The notes beneath the pieces are model-generated. The model saw only the letters and a program-made list of their open reading frames with translations. It was not told the origin of the DNA and did not search any database. This document shows, one piece after another, positions 1-8,800 of a stretch of DNA of 55,681 nucleotides (positions are counted from its first letter, which is position 1; each line of letters begins with the position of its first letter). The position numbers and the translations under genes were made by a program. This DNA comes from Macellibacteroides fermentans (lineage in GTDB: Bacteria; Bacteroidota; Bacteroidia; Bacteroidales; Tannerellaceae): contig NZ_JACCCY010000008.1 in NCBI RefSeq assembly GCF_013409575.1, positions 1 to 55,681 on the forward strand. Direction: 5' to 3'.

Positions 1-1639
1 AGCGTGGCAGACGGGTATCCAATACTTCGAAGGGCTGAACGCCATACCATACACCCCAGTAATGACTGTCGCCCCAGCCCCAGGATTCGGGTCTGCCCCA
101 GTTGGCCGAATCCGGCGAACTATGCAGATAGAAGCGGTCGGGATCCAGCTCCTTCACCTTGTTGGGCAGCAACGTGCGGAACAGCTTGTTGTATCCCGTA
201 AACATACCCTGGTGTACCTCTTTACTGAATTTCTTATCCCAGCCCCAGTATTTGATGGCCTCAATGATTTCATTGTTTCCGCACCACATGGCAATGCTGG
301 CATGATTACGTAAACGGCGTATGTTGTAATGCGCCTCCTGTTCAACCAGGTTTAAGAAGGCCGGATCTGAAGGATAGCTTGTACAGGCGAACATAAAGTC
401 CTGCCACACCAATATCCCGTTCTCGTCGGCCAACTGGTAGAAGTAATCTTCTTCGTAGATACCTCCTCCCCAGATGCGGATCATGTTCATGTTGGCCGCC
501 TTCACGTTGCGGAACAACCTGCGATAGTCCTCTTCCTTCACATTGTTAAGGATAATATCGCTTGGAATATAGTTGGCACCTTTGGCAAACAACGGAATAC
601 CGTTTACCTCGAAGTAAAACGATTTACCATCTTTGTCCTCCTCATTTACCACCCGTACGGTACGAAGTCCGCTGCGGCAGCTTACCTGGTCAATCACCTG
701 TCCGCCTGCCTTGCGCACTTCTGTCTTAAAATCGTACAAGGTTGCCTCGCCCCAACCGTGAGGCATCCATAAAGAGGGGTTGAGGATAGTCATATCAGAT
801 TTTACCAGATTCTTGCCCGGAGTAAGCACTACCGGTACTTTGTTGACCATTACCTCCTGTCCCTTCAGCGAACAGGTAAATACAACCTCGGCCTGGGTGT
901 CTGTGTCTTCGATGGAGTACACCTCCAGCTCATTGGAGATTTCGGCCTTGTTGCGGCTGATTGAAAGCTGACGGACGTAGTAATCCTTGATGTCGGCCAC
1001 TTCGAACAACTTCAATTCGATTGGACGCCATACTCCACAGCCTACCATCCGGATTCCCCAGTCCCAACCGTAATGGTACGGAGCCTTTCTGGTAAACACA
1101 CTGGTGTGCTTGTCGTGGTGATCATTATCGGCTGGATAATCGAACCCGTTGCTGTCCCATTGAGGGAGCGTCTTGTTTATGGGCGAATAGAAGTAAATAT
1201 TCAATCTGTTTTCGCCTGCGCGGAGCACCTCTTTCACCGGTACTTCGTAACCTACAAACATATTTTCGGCTTTCAGGATAAGAGACCCGTTCAGATATAC
1301 ATCCGCATAGGTGTCCAACCCTTTAAATTCGAGCAATGCACCGCTATGGGCAACCTGCTCCTGCGTAAGGGTGAAGGAGGTGCGATACTCCCAGTCTTTG
1401 TCTTCCACCCACTGAACCTGCTGTTCGTTAGTCCCGAAAAAAGGATCGGGCAGAAGCTTCAGACGTAATAAGTCCTGATGCACCGTACCTGGCACAGTTG
1501 CCTCTTGCCACTTGTCTTTTCCCCCTTCAGAGAAGCTCCACCCTTTATCCAGATGAAGCACTTGCGAAGCCGGACTTTGCCCCAATGCTGAAAGTGCTGC
1601 AGCATATAACCCCATAAAAATTAATTTTAATCTTTTCAT
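1..1639 (-). CDS. Beta-mannosidase, GH2 family (3' end outside window)
   Basis: Exo-acting glycoside hydrolase predicted to release beta-linked mannose from oligosaccharides, probably in the periplasm. I translated the minus strand from an ATG at 1637-1639. It begins MKRLKLIFMGLYAAALSALG, a signal peptide. A jelly-roll N-terminal domain follows, with the beta-mannosidase hallmark YHYGWDWG, then an immunoglobulin-like domain. The TIM barrel carries WGGGIYE and the acid/base motif WCGNNE. About 546 residues are visible; family members are about 850, so the nucleophile Glu and the C-terminal domains lie off the left edge. No stop or frameshift interrupts the visible part. A well-formed promoter lies about 80 bp upstream. 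The GH2 assignment is firm. Mannosidase rather than galactosidase rests on the YHYGWDWG and WCGNNE signatures. Confidence 0.9.
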   Translation of the reverse strand, partial: MKRLKLIFMGLYAAALSALGQSPASQVLHLDKGWSFSEGGKDKWQEATVPGTVHQDLLRLKLLPDPFFGTNEQQVQWVEDKDWEYRTSFTLTQEQVAHSGALLEFKGLDTYADVYLNGSLILKAENMFVGYEVPVKEVLRAGENRLNIYFYSPINKTLPQWDSNGFDYPADNDHHDKHTSVFTRKAPYHYGWDWGIRMVGCGVWRPIELKLFEVADIKDYYVRQLSISRNKAEISNELEVYSIEDTDTQAEVVFTCSLKGQEVMVNKVPVVLTPGKNLVKSDMTILNPSLWMPHGWGEATLYDFKTEVRKAGGQVIDQVSCRSGLRTVRVVNEEDKDGKSFYFEVNGIPLFAKGANYIPSDIILNNVKEEDYRRLFRNVKAANMNMIRIWGGGIYEEDYFYQLADENGILVWQDFMFACTSYPSDPAFLNLVEQEAHYNIRRLRNHASIAMWCGNNEIIEAIKYWGWDKKFSKEVHQGMFTGYNKLFRTLLPNKVKELDPDRFYLHSSPDSANWGRPESWGWGDSHYWGVWYGVQPFEVLDTRLPR

Positions 1640-1660
1640 TGTATGTAAATTGACGTTTGA

Positions 1661-1686
1661 TCCATTCTTTTCAGATTCGGAATGGA
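1661..1686 (-). promoter_or_regulatory. Hairpin in the beta-mannosidase mRNA leader
   Basis: TCCATTC (1661-1667) and GAATGGA (1680-1686) form a 7-bp stem with a 12-nt loop, between the predicted transcription start and the start codon. Its function is unknown; it may only affect mRNA stability. Confidence 0.35.
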
Positions 1687-1716
1687 CGTATGTGTAATAT
1701 GGATCAACATGATTGC

Positions 1717-1748
1717 ACAAATGTACAACAATCGTCTTATTTACGCAA
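1717..1748 (-). promoter_or_regulatory. Bacteroidetes-type promoter of the beta-mannosidase gene
   Basis: On the minus strand TACATTTGT (1725 to 1717) matches the TAnnTTTG -7 element. A TTG (1748-1746) lies exactly 20 bp upstream of it. Transcription should start near 1710, giving a leader of about 70 nt. Confidence 0.65.
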
Positions 1749-1782
1749 TGGGCACCCGGGGGCAGGCATCAGCAGATGTTTA

Positions 1783-3273
1783 TTATCTGGCCGGAGACTG
1801 ATTCTCTTTATTGAGTTTGTATCTGCCCGGAAGCTCGATCAGCTTATTGTTGAGCGCTCCCTTCCGACTGATGGCTTTGTCTACCGATTTAGGTCTGAAC
1901 AGACTTACAGCAGCCTTGGTGGTAACCGATTCGCCGGTGATGAGCTGAATAGCTTTGGCTAGCAGAGGCTCGGCTTCGTCGCCCATAGCGTATCTGTCGA
2001 AAGGATCGTCCGCCACTTCATAATCCGGTTTAAAGCCGTCCGGCATACAGGCCGTATTTCCGTTTTTGTCGGCGTACCGGTACACCATGGTGTAAATGCC
2101 CCAATTCTTTAGTGCGGCATCCGGAGTTTCGTATATATCATCCGGAGTGAATACAATACCGCCACAGTACTTTCCGGCAGTCTGTTCGCCGATGGTAGTC
2201 ACCTTGATATAGGGAGAAAGTCCCGTTATGGTAGCTTCGGAGGCTGATGCCGTATTTCCCGATACCAGTACGAACAATCTGCTGAGGTTCAGGTTTGCAC
2301 TTTCTACCGAGAGATTTACCTTTTTACTATCCTCATCTTCGTAGTTATAGGTGTAGGAAAAGTATTCATCCAGATCTTCACCCTGTTTTTTCCAATAAGC
2401 CGTATAGTCATCGTTCCAGATTTGTTTCAGGAATATCTGTTTTCCCGACACAACCGAAGCCGGTGCAAGCATACTGCTCAATATCTGCGAGGTGAGGGAA
2501 TATCCACCCAGATTATAACGCAGGTCTAAAATCACATCCGTAACCCCGGAGGCTTTAAAAGACTGCAATACTTCCAGCAGCTTTTCGTGGGATTTAAGGG
2601 TGTAATCCGTATAAAAGAGATAACCTATCTTACTGCTTCCTTTGTTAATCACCTTGTAAGTATTGACCGGTTCCTGATACATGGAGACGGCCGTAAGCGA
2701 TATGGTTTTATTATTCAGACTAATTACATTCCCGTTTAATGCGGCCATCCCGAGGGTGACCGACGAAGAATAGAACAAATCATAATAATTACTTGTGGTT
2801 ATATCGGTTCTGTTCATTTGTAAAATCAAATCGCCTCTTTTCATTCCTGCTTTTTCGGCAGGTGTACCCGGATATACGAACTGTACCACCGCAAAGCATT
2901 GATTAGATGTATTTGAGAAAAGATAGACTCCCAGAGAATATCCGTAAGAGGTACCTTCGCCTGCAAAGCTATCTGTAAGACCCTTTGCATCATCCGTAAG
3001 GGAAGTCCATCGGTCGGCCGAGTACCTGATACTGTCCACCATAGCTACCGGATCCTTTATTTTAGTAACATCTACTGATTTGATTGTAGAGCTCCACAGG
3101 TATACATCCTGCAGCACATCGATTGCAAACTGCGTAACTTTTTGAGTCTCTTTGGGTACAACTTCTTTTGCGGGTTCGTCGATAGGGTTATCGTCTTTGC
3201 TGCAGCTTTGAAAAAACAGGGTTCCAGTAATTGCTGCAAATAAAATGATTAAAATCCGGTAGTTCTTTTGCAT
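1783..3273 (-). CDS. S41 family (C-terminal processing) peptidase, lipoprotein
   Basis: Serine protease of the CtpA/Prc type, anchored to a membrane as a lipoprotein. The N-terminus has a hydrophobic segment and a lipobox-like FFQSC with Cys24. An N-terminal helical region leads to a PDZ domain at about 118-160 (YPGTPAEKAGMKRGDLIL). The S41 catalytic core follows, with LDLRYNLGGY near 250 and TASASE at 341-346. Ser343 and Lys368 (TAGK) have the same 25-residue spacing as the Ser/Lys dyad of E. coli Prc, so the enzyme looks active. The family trims C-termini of exported proteins; the substrate here cannot be told. It is monocistronic, divergent from the antiporter gene, with a good promoter 29 bp upstream. 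Confidence 0.9.
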   Translation of the reverse strand: MQKNYRILIILFAAITGTLFFQSCSKDDNPIDEPAKEVVPKETQKVTQFAIDVLQDVYLWSSTIKSVDVTKIKDPVAMVDSIRYSADRWTSLTDDAKGLTDSFAGEGTSYGYSLGVYLFSNTSNQCFAVVQFVYPGTPAEKAGMKRGDLILQMNRTDITTSNYYDLFYSSSVTLGMAALNGNVISLNNKTISLTAVSMYQEPVNTYKVINKGSSKIGYLFYTDYTLKSHEKLLEVLQSFKASGVTDVILDLRYNLGGYSLTSQILSSMLAPASVVSGKQIFLKQIWNDDYTAYWKKQGEDLDEYFSYTYNYEDEDSKKVNLSVESANLNLSRLFVLVSGNTASASEATITGLSPYIKVTTIGEQTAGKYCGGIVFTPDDIYETPDAALKNWGIYTMVYRYADKNGNTACMPDGFKPDYEVADDPFDRYAMGDEAEPLLAKAIQLITGESVTTKAAVSLFRPKSVDKAISRKGALNNKLIELPGRYKLNKENQSPAR

Positions 3274-3301
3274 ACGATTAAATAGGTGTATTATGTGAAC
3301 T

Positions 3302-3332
3302 ACAAAATTAATATATATTTATTCTCGGCCAA
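3302..3332 (-). promoter_or_regulatory. Promoter of the S41 peptidase gene
   Basis: On the minus strand TAATTTTGT (3310 to 3302) is a TAnnTTTG -7 box. TTG (3332-3330) lies 19 bp upstream. The predicted start is near 3295, about 20 nt before the ATG at 3273. Confidence 0.65.
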
Positions 3333-3385
3333 CTATTTGCGATCATTGTTGAGCAGGCAAAATAAATTATTATCTGAACTTTCTA

Positions 3386-3394
3386 TATATTTGC
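3386..3394 (+). promoter_or_regulatory. -7 box of the antiporter gene
   Basis: TATATTTGC fits TAnnTTTG, 18 bp before the ATG at 3413. No TTG was found at the usual 19-21 bp upstream, so only half of the promoter is supported. Confidence 0.45.
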
Positions 3395-3412
3395 ATAAAA
3401 TTTGAAAAGTTT

Positions 3413-4375
3413 ATGGACATACTACTACTTATCGGAGGATTACTCCTTATTCTACTTGGGGCAAACGGACTTACAGATGGGGCTGCTTCCATTGCCAAGC
3501 GGTTCAATATTCCATCCATTGTAATTGGTCTTACTATTGTTGCCTTTGGAACTTCCACGCCCGAGCTAACGGTCAGCATATCGTCTGCAATGAAAGGAAG
3601 TTCGGACATTGCGATCGGGAACGTGGTGGGAAGCAATATCTTTAATATTCTGTTTATCGTTGGTTGTACTTCCCTGGTGGCACCTATCGTAATTACGCGC
3701 AACACACTTCGGAAAGAGATACCCCTTTGCATATTGTCGTCTGTAGTGCTGCTGGTGATTGCAAATGATGTGCTGCTTGATAAGGGCGCTTCCAACATCT
3801 TAAGTACAACGGATGGGATACTATTGCTCTGTTTTTTCCTGATTTTCCTGTCTTATACTTTTGCCATAGCGCTGGATGGTAAATCTCAGGCAACCGACGA
3901 GGAGAATAACATAAAGCAGATGCCCATGCTTAAATCTGTACTATTTATAATCGGAGGATTGTGTGGGTTGGTCTATGGCGGTCAGCTTTTTGTAGATGGA
4001 GCCATAAACATTGCCCGTTCATTGGGGGTGAGTGAGTCTGTAATTGGTCTTACCCTGGTAGCATTAGGAACTTCGCTGCCAGAACTGGCCACCTCTATTG
4101 TAGCTGCTCTAAAGAAGAATCCGGAAATTGCAATTGGGAATGTAATAGGTAGTTGTTTATTTAACGTCTTCTTTATTCTGGGCTGTAGTTCGGCAATCAC
4201 ACCCATGAATATTATAGGTATCACTAACATCGATCTGCTGGTGCTTGTAGGTGCAAGTATCCTGATGTGGTTTTTTGGGCTCTTTTTTGCCAAGCGTACC
4301 ATCAACCGGACCGAAGGAGCTTTCTTTGTATTATGTTATGTAGCCTATACAGTCTACCTGATTTATAATGCATAA
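3413..4375 (+). CDS. Calcium/sodium antiporter, CaCA family (YrbG-like)
   Basis: Inner-membrane cation exchanger expected to expel Ca2+ in exchange for Na+ or H+. The 320 residues form about ten transmembrane helices with the inverted duplication typical of CaCA proteins. The first half carries GTSTPELTVS followed by GNVVGSNIFN; the second carries GTSLPELATS followed by GNVIGSCLFN. These alpha-repeats hold the ion-binding Glu and Asn residues, and both are complete. The length fits bacterial YrbG-type exchangers (about 320). It is a single gene, divergent from the S41 peptidase and followed by a strong hairpin terminator. The cation specificity is inferred from the family. Confidence 0.9.
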   Translation: MDILLLIGGLLLILLGANGLTDGAASIAKRFNIPSIVIGLTIVAFGTSTPELTVSISSAMKGSSDIAIGNVVGSNIFNILFIVGCTSLVAPIVITRNTLRKEIPLCILSSVVLLVIANDVLLDKGASNILSTTDGILLLCFFLIFLSYTFAIALDGKSQATDEENNIKQMPMLKSVLFIIGGLCGLVYGGQLFVDGAINIARSLGVSESVIGLTLVALGTSLPELATSIVAALKKNPEIAIGNVIGSCLFNVFFILGCSSAITPMNIIGITNIDLLVLVGASILMWFFGLFFAKRTINRTEGAFFVLCYVAYTVYLIYNA

Positions 4376-4392
4376 ATTTCATCAATAAATAA

Positions 4393-4421
4393 AAAGAGGC
4401 ACTTCAACAAGGTGCCTCTTT
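4393..4421. terminator. Bidirectional intrinsic terminator
   Basis: AAAGAGGCAC (4393-4402) pairs perfectly with GTGCCTCTTT (4412-4421) around a 9-nt loop, with A-rich and T-rich flanks. It sits between two convergent genes and can serve both. Confidence 0.85.
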
Positions 4422-5384
4422 TTATTTATGTGTATGATGAATCAGATTGCAATGTTTGCGGATAAACGTAATATATGCAACCGTAAGCAACAGAATTACA
4501 ATGCCCAGATACCACCATCGGTAGGGATAAAACAGTTCATAACCGGCAAATATGATAGCTTGTGCAGCAGCATAGATTGCCGATACAAAGATTTGTGGAA
4601 AATTCAGCTTGTAAACAATGATCTGGTACACGTACTGAAAATGGGGACAACCCTTTTTCCGATGCCTTATCAATCCATGAATGGCAGATAAAAGAGTATC
4701 CATTCCGTATACGAGCAGTAGCACCAAATGGCTTATATCCTGAGTTTCCAAAATCAATTTACCGACCAAAAACAGTACGATAAGACCAATGGATGCAGAA
4801 CCCACCATTCCGGAGAAACTAACCGCTTTATATCTGAAATTAAAGAAACTAAAGATAATAATAGATAGTAAAATAATATACAGGAAACGTTGATCAGTAA
4901 ATGGGGTGAATTTTTGGTTCAGATAGGCCAGAATTATAATAACAACAAAGCTGTAGGCTCCGGTGATACCGTTTATTTTATTCATGTTACGGTACGAATT
5001 TATAACTGCAACACATACAACTAAAGCCGGTATTATATACCACAGCGGATAGTCAGTAAATAGACCTAATTCCATAAACATGAGGAGTAATCCGCTAGAA
5101 ATGAGTAGCTTACGCTTCCATTCCTTAAGGGGATGCATATCGTTGGCAAATCCTGTAATAGCTGCAACAGTCAAACCTGCAAAGAACCAAGGGTAAGGAA
5201 AGCCATACCATATACAGTAAATAAGAGCAGCCATATAAAATATCACACCCCCTCCGCGCCAGGTGGTACGTTGCTGAAAATTCTTTTGTTCCGGACGTAC
5301 TACCAGCTTCAGTTGATCTGCTATTTTAAAATAAATAAGCTCTGCAACTAAAAGCAACACAGTAATAATTAAATAAATCCACAT
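4422..5384 (-). CDS. MraY/WecA-like membrane protein with degenerate active site
   Basis: A 320-residue polytopic protein that resembles the glycosyltransferase family 4 enzymes (WecA, MraY), which load a sugar phosphate onto undecaprenyl phosphate. The fold is suggested by about ten hydrophobic helices and a conserved TWRGGGVIF. Several catalytic signatures are altered. The Asp-Asp motif reads GFANDMH. The usual NxxNxxDGxxG segment reads NSYRNMNKINGITG. FxGDxGS reads FSGMVGS. The His-rich HRxHLYQ segment reads CPHFQYVYQ. The frame is intact, so it is not an ordinary pseudogene. It may be a non-catalytic or repurposed paralogue. It stands alone, converging on the antiporter gene, and is AT-richer than its neighbours. 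Confidence 0.7.
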   Translation of the reverse strand: MWIYLIITVLLLVAELIYFKIADQLKLVVRPEQKNFQQRTTWRGGGVIFYMAALIYCIWYGFPYPWFFAGLTVAAITGFANDMHPLKEWKRKLLISSGLLLMFMELGLFTDYPLWYIIPALVVCVAVINSYRNMNKINGITGAYSFVVIIILAYLNQKFTPFTDQRFLYIILLSIIIFSFFNFRYKAVSFSGMVGSASIGLIVLFLVGKLILETQDISHLVLLLVYGMDTLLSAIHGLIRHRKKGCPHFQYVYQIIVYKLNFPQIFVSAIYAAAQAIIFAGYELFYPYRWWYLGIVILLLTVAYITFIRKHCNLIHHTHK

Positions 5385-5683
5385 AGCGTTTACACTCGTA
5401 TATGATCAAAAAAAAGAATAGGGAACTGCGATTAACGGTTTTAAACGGTAATTAATAGGACAAATGTGCAAATAATTTTAAAGAAATACACAAAATTATT
5501 TAAATATTTTTTGAAACAGATTCGTTTTAATCAATGGGGTGGTTGTGTTATGTTTTTTAGATAGATATGATGTTATTTGTCAGGATAGTTTGCTCTATAT
5601 GCTAAAGATTGATTTTGAGTAATCAACCTTTAGCAGGACAGGTTTTAACCTGTATAATAATCTTTTTAATTGTATTTGTCTTG
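5385..5683. other. Intergenic region between the WecA-like gene and pdxH
   Basis: About 300 AT-rich bases without a convincing gene. The right part holds the hairpins downstream of pdxH. The left part should carry the promoter of the WecA-like gene, but I found no clean TTG-N20-TAnnTTTG on the minus strand. A minus-strand CACATTTGT near 5460 is only a near match. Confidence 0.5.
5601..5653 (-). terminator. Tandem hairpins downstream of pdxH
   Basis: GCTAAAG (5601-5607) and TTGATT (5609-5614) pair with AATCAA (5621-5626) and CTTTAGC (5628-5634), a 13-bp stem with one mismatch. Next to it ACAGGTT/AACCTGT (5638-5653) is a perfect palindromic stem. Both lie 30-80 nt after the pdxH stop and probably end its transcript, though no long T-run follows on the minus strand. 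Confidence 0.5.
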
Positions 5684-6340
5684 TTATGGTGCAAGTCGTT
5701 CTATGGTCCATGTATTGTCTGCTTGCAGAGTATAAAGAAACCGGTCGTGGAGGCGGCTTTCGCGACCTTGCCAGAATTCAATTCGGTGCGGCGTTACGGC
5801 ATAACCACCCCAGTTGGCTGGTCTTTCAACTTCGCGACCGATATAGCGAAGTGACTCCTGCATAAACGATTTTACTATTACACCCCGGTTGGGTATAGGA
5901 TGACTTTGAGGCGATACACGGGCTCCAATTCGGCTCTTATAAGGGCGAGTCCTGAAGTAGGCATCCGACTCCTGTGGTGAAACCTTCTGGGCAATCCCTT
6001 CTACATGAACCTGTCTCTCCAGCTGATGCCAGAGAAAGGTGAGGGAGATGTATGGATTATTGGCCAGGTGACTCCCTTTGCGGCTTTCGTAGTTGGTATA
6101 GAATACAAACTGTCCGTCGCGCAACTCTTTAAGCAGCACACAACGGGTGGAAGGTCTTCCTTCGGGAGATACGGTGCCAATCAGCACGGCTGTAGGTTCG
6201 TCTACTCTAGAGGAGATGGCTTCGTCCAGCCATTTACGGAACTGATCCAATGGATTTTCGTTCAAATCCCTTCTTCGTAGTCCACCTTTGGTGTAATCTC
6301 TGCGTATATCGGCTATATTTGTTTTCATTCTGTACGGCAT
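5684..6340 (-). CDS. pdxH: Pyridoxine/pyridoxamine 5'-phosphate oxidase
   Basis: FMN-dependent cytoplasmic enzyme that oxidises pyridoxine or pyridoxamine 5'-phosphate to pyridoxal 5'-phosphate, the last step of vitamin B6 salvage. The protein has 218 residues, the same length as E. coli PdxH. It shows the family blocks DPLDQF-like (NPLDQFRKWLDEA), RPSTRCVLLKEL, FYTNYESRKGSHL (FMN-phosphate binding), LTFLWHQLERQVHVEG, and the C-terminal signature near EFWQGRESRLHDRFLY. A second in-frame ATG four codons in (6328) could be the true start. It is transcribed alone; the symporter gene upstream on the same strand ends 64 bp before it, so cotranscription is possible. Confidence 0.95.
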   Translation of the reverse strand: MPYRMKTNIADIRRDYTKGGLRRRDLNENPLDQFRKWLDEAISSRVDEPTAVLIGTVSPEGRPSTRCVLLKELRDGQFVFYTNYESRKGSHLANNPYISLTFLWHQLERQVHVEGIAQKVSPQESDAYFRTRPYKSRIGARVSPQSHPIPNRGVIVKSFMQESLRYIGREVERPANWGGYAVTPHRIEFWQGRESRLHDRFLYTLQADNTWTIERLAP

Positions 6341-6404
6341 TTGTATTTGTAAAGCAACAAATCCGGGGCAGTAATAGTTCCGGATCAGGCTCTTTCTTCC
6401 TTTT

Positions 6405-7682
6405 TTATGAAATTTGTTTGTTATTCTGGGTGTCTACAATGGCTGCTACAGTAGCATCTCCGGTTACGTTTACTGCCGTGCGGAGCATATCCAGCGGTCT
6501 GTCAATACCCAGAATTAGAGCCAGCCCTTCGGGAGGAATACCCACAGATGCCAGCACCATGGTAAGGATAACATAGCTGCCTCCTGGAATGCTGGGCGTT
6601 CCTATGGAAGAGATGATCGTCATTAATATAATCGTAAACAGCTGCATAAGCGTAAGGTCTATGCCTATCACCTGGGCGATAAACAAAACGGCTATTGCCT
6701 GATAACAGCTTGTTCCGTCCATGTTAATTGTTGCTCCCACCGGAAGTACAAAAGAGGTAACCTCGTTAGAAACTCCCAGCTTGTTTTCGGTAGTCTCCAA
6801 ATTGAGCGGCAACGTAGCGGCGCTCGAGCTGGTTGTAAAGGCAAACAGCTGCACCGGATACATCGTCTTGATAAAGAAGTTGGGCTTCATTTTGGTAAAC
6901 AGATAGATAAGTGTGGGATAGAACACACTTATAAGAAACAAGAGTCCGCCTACTACGGTTATCGCATAAACCGCCAACGCCCCGAACATACTGAGGTTTC
7001 CCGAAAAATCGATAACCAGTCCTGCCATAAGAGCCGTAACTCCATAGGGAGCGAACATAATCACAAAGTCGATTACCTTCAATAGAATATGATACAGCGA
7101 ATCGAACAGCTGTTCAACCGGGACAATCTTTGTTCTCTCGATGCACAGGGCAGCTATCCCGAAAAGAACAGCGAAGAAGATTACCTGCAGCATCTTTCTG
7201 TTATCACTTGTTGCAGCCACGAAGTTATCCGGAACCACCTCCTCGAGGAAGGAGAGGGGACCACTGTTCTTCATTGTATCTGCTTCGGCCTTTTTCTGTT
7301 CCACAACAGATTTGTAATTCTCCTGCATGGAAACAACCGTTTGGCGGTCAACGAACTGCCCCGGACGAACAACGAGTCCCAGCGACATACCTACGGTTAC
7401 AGCAAAGGCTGTAGTGAGCAGGTAGAGAATAATCGTGCGGATACCGATGCGAGAGAATTTACCGATATCCGACAATCCAATCACTCCTTTAACCAGCGAA
7501 ACAAATACCAGAGGAACGGCAATGAGTTGCAGCAAACGGATAAATACTTGTCCCCACGGACGTACCCAGTTATTTACGAATCCGGTTTGCTGAAATGTGA
7601 GGGCTGCGATGCCTATCAGTACACCAGCCAGCATCCCAATCAATATCTTAGCATATAAAGGAACGGCAAATTTAAAGCTCAT
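6405..7682 (-). CDS. Dicarboxylate/amino acid:cation symporter (DAACS family)
   Basis: Inner-membrane secondary transporter of the GltP/DctA fold, using Na+ or H+ to import glutamate, aspartate or C4-dicarboxylates. The 425 residues include the re-entrant hairpin FTTSSSAATLPLNLE (serine-rich HP1), the TM7 motif NMDGTSCYQA (NMDGT), and the HP2 stretch SIGTPSIPGGS. The C-terminal segment GIDRPLDMLRTAVNVTGDATVA contains the conserved Asp and Arg/Thr positions that choose the substrate. The loop after the third helix is long and charged (about residues 110-150). The substrate cannot be fixed from sequence. It lies upstream of pdxH on the same strand. Confidence 0.9.
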   Translation of the reverse strand: MSFKFAVPLYAKILIGMLAGVLIGIAALTFQQTGFVNNWVRPWGQVFIRLLQLIAVPLVFVSLVKGVIGLSDIGKFSRIGIRTIILYLLTTAFAVTVGMSLGLVVRPGQFVDRQTVVSMQENYKSVVEQKKAEADTMKNSGPLSFLEEVVPDNFVAATSDNRKMLQVIFFAVLFGIAALCIERTKIVPVEQLFDSLYHILLKVIDFVIMFAPYGVTALMAGLVIDFSGNLSMFGALAVYAITVVGGLLFLISVFYPTLIYLFTKMKPNFFIKTMYPVQLFAFTTSSSAATLPLNLETTENKLGVSNEVTSFVLPVGATINMDGTSCYQAIAVLFIAQVIGIDLTLMQLFTIILMTIISSIGTPSIPGGSYVILTMVLASVGIPPEGLALILGIDRPLDMLRTAVNVTGDATVAAIVDTQNNKQIS

Positions 7683-7727
7683 CTGTTTAATATTAGAGTG
7701 ATTGTTGATTGGTAAAAATAGAAGAAA

Positions 7728-7803
7728 GCAAATACATATGCAAGTATTAATGTAAAATAGATACCAAAAAATGCATTTCAGTATCTATTTGGATGTATTT
7801 TGC
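7728..7803. repeat. Nested inverted repeats between phosphoesterase and symporter genes
   Basis: AAATAGATAC (7755-7764) pairs with GTATCTATTT (7781-7790). Outside it AAATACAT (7730-7737) pairs with ATGTATTT (7793-7800). Together they could fold into one long stem. The position, after the phosphoesterase stop and 46 bp before the symporter start, suits a terminator or a structured leader. Confidence 0.5.
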
Positions 7804-7866
7804 CTGCGGTCGGGTTTTAGGATGCTTAGCCGGGAATCATCGTAACAACCTATAGTTATAATAAAA

Positions 7867-8697
7867 CTACAGCTCCACAATAGCAGGCACTTCGTCCAGC
7901 GGATAGTAAGTGGATTCTACCTTGTCGGGATACACCTTCACGATACGCAATCCGGATTTCTCCTTTCCAATCTGCATCCCCACAGCACTAGTGCCGGTTA
8001 TACGGAAGTTGCCGTGTTGACCATTGGAGTTATAGTGAAGGTGGCCGGCAAACTGGTCGCTTACATTGAACCGGTTGAACAGATTGAGGTAATCGTTGCG
8101 TTTAGCCAACGGGAAGTTATCGTACTTATCGGCTTCATCTGCCGAGTGCACAAAAACAGGATGGTGACCAAACAATATGCGGTGGGTGCATTTTTGTGAA
8201 TTCTCCAATACTTTGGTAAGCCACACAAGTTGGGATTGTTCTGCCTCTTTTACGTCTGCCCAGATAATTTGGGTGTTGATGCCTATAAAGCAGGTACCGT
8301 TCATCTGGAACGAGAAACAATCGTAACCGTAGGTGTCTATGTAACCAGCAAGAGAGGCGGAGGTGGGCTGCTGACCAACATCATGGTTTCCGGGAGTCAG
8401 GTATACGGGAATATCTTTGCGCAGAGTGGCAAGGATGCGTTTAAATTCTTTTATTTGATCGGCATTGTTGCCTTCGTTTACCAAATCGCCCGTCACAACT
8501 ACAAAGCCCGGATTGAGTTTGTTTATTTGTTTAACAGCCTTTTCCATCAAGGCAGTCTCCTTATCGAATGAGGCGTTTTTGTTGATCATCCCGAACTGAG
8601 GATCGGTAAGCTGAATAAAATAGAAGGGAGTTTGTGCAGATATACCCAGCGAAAAGAGTATGCCCAACAAAAAGAGTGTCGTTTTTTTCATATTCAT
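7867..8697 (-). CDS. Exported calcineurin-like metallophosphoesterase
   Basis: Two-metal phosphoesterase, predicted to be periplasmic. The N-terminus is a clear signal peptide (LFLLGILFSLGISAQ). The five calcineurin motifs follow in order: LTDPQFG near 30, GDLVNEG near 70, PGNHD near 102, FGHHP near 175 and AGHLHYN near 215. They provide the Asp, Asn and His ligands of the dinuclear metal site. At 276 residues it is a single-domain enzyme. The start could be the first ATG or the third codon ATG (8691). The substrate is unknown; the family acts on phosphomonoesters, phosphodiesters or nucleotides. A minus-strand TATCTTTAC at 8730-8722 is a near-consensus -7 box. Confidence 0.88.
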   Translation of the reverse strand: MNMKKTTLFLLGILFSLGISAQTPFYFIQLTDPQFGMINKNASFDKETALMEKAVKQINKLNPGFVVVTGDLVNEGNNADQIKEFKRILATLRKDIPVYLTPGNHDVGQQPTSASLAGYIDTYGYDCFSFQMNGTCFIGINTQIIWADVKEAEQSQLVWLTKVLENSQKCTHRILFGHHPVFVHSADEADKYDNFPLAKRNDYLNLFNRFNVSDQFAGHLHYNSNGQHGNFRITGTSAVGMQIGKEKSGLRIVKVYPDKVESTYYPLDEVPAIVEL

Positions 8698-8800
8698 ATC
8701 GGTATGTTTAAAAGTTTGCCGGTAAAGATAAATTAAAATAATGATACTGATTAGGGAAATTCGTTATCTTTAGCCTTGTAAATTTACGAAACGAACGTGT

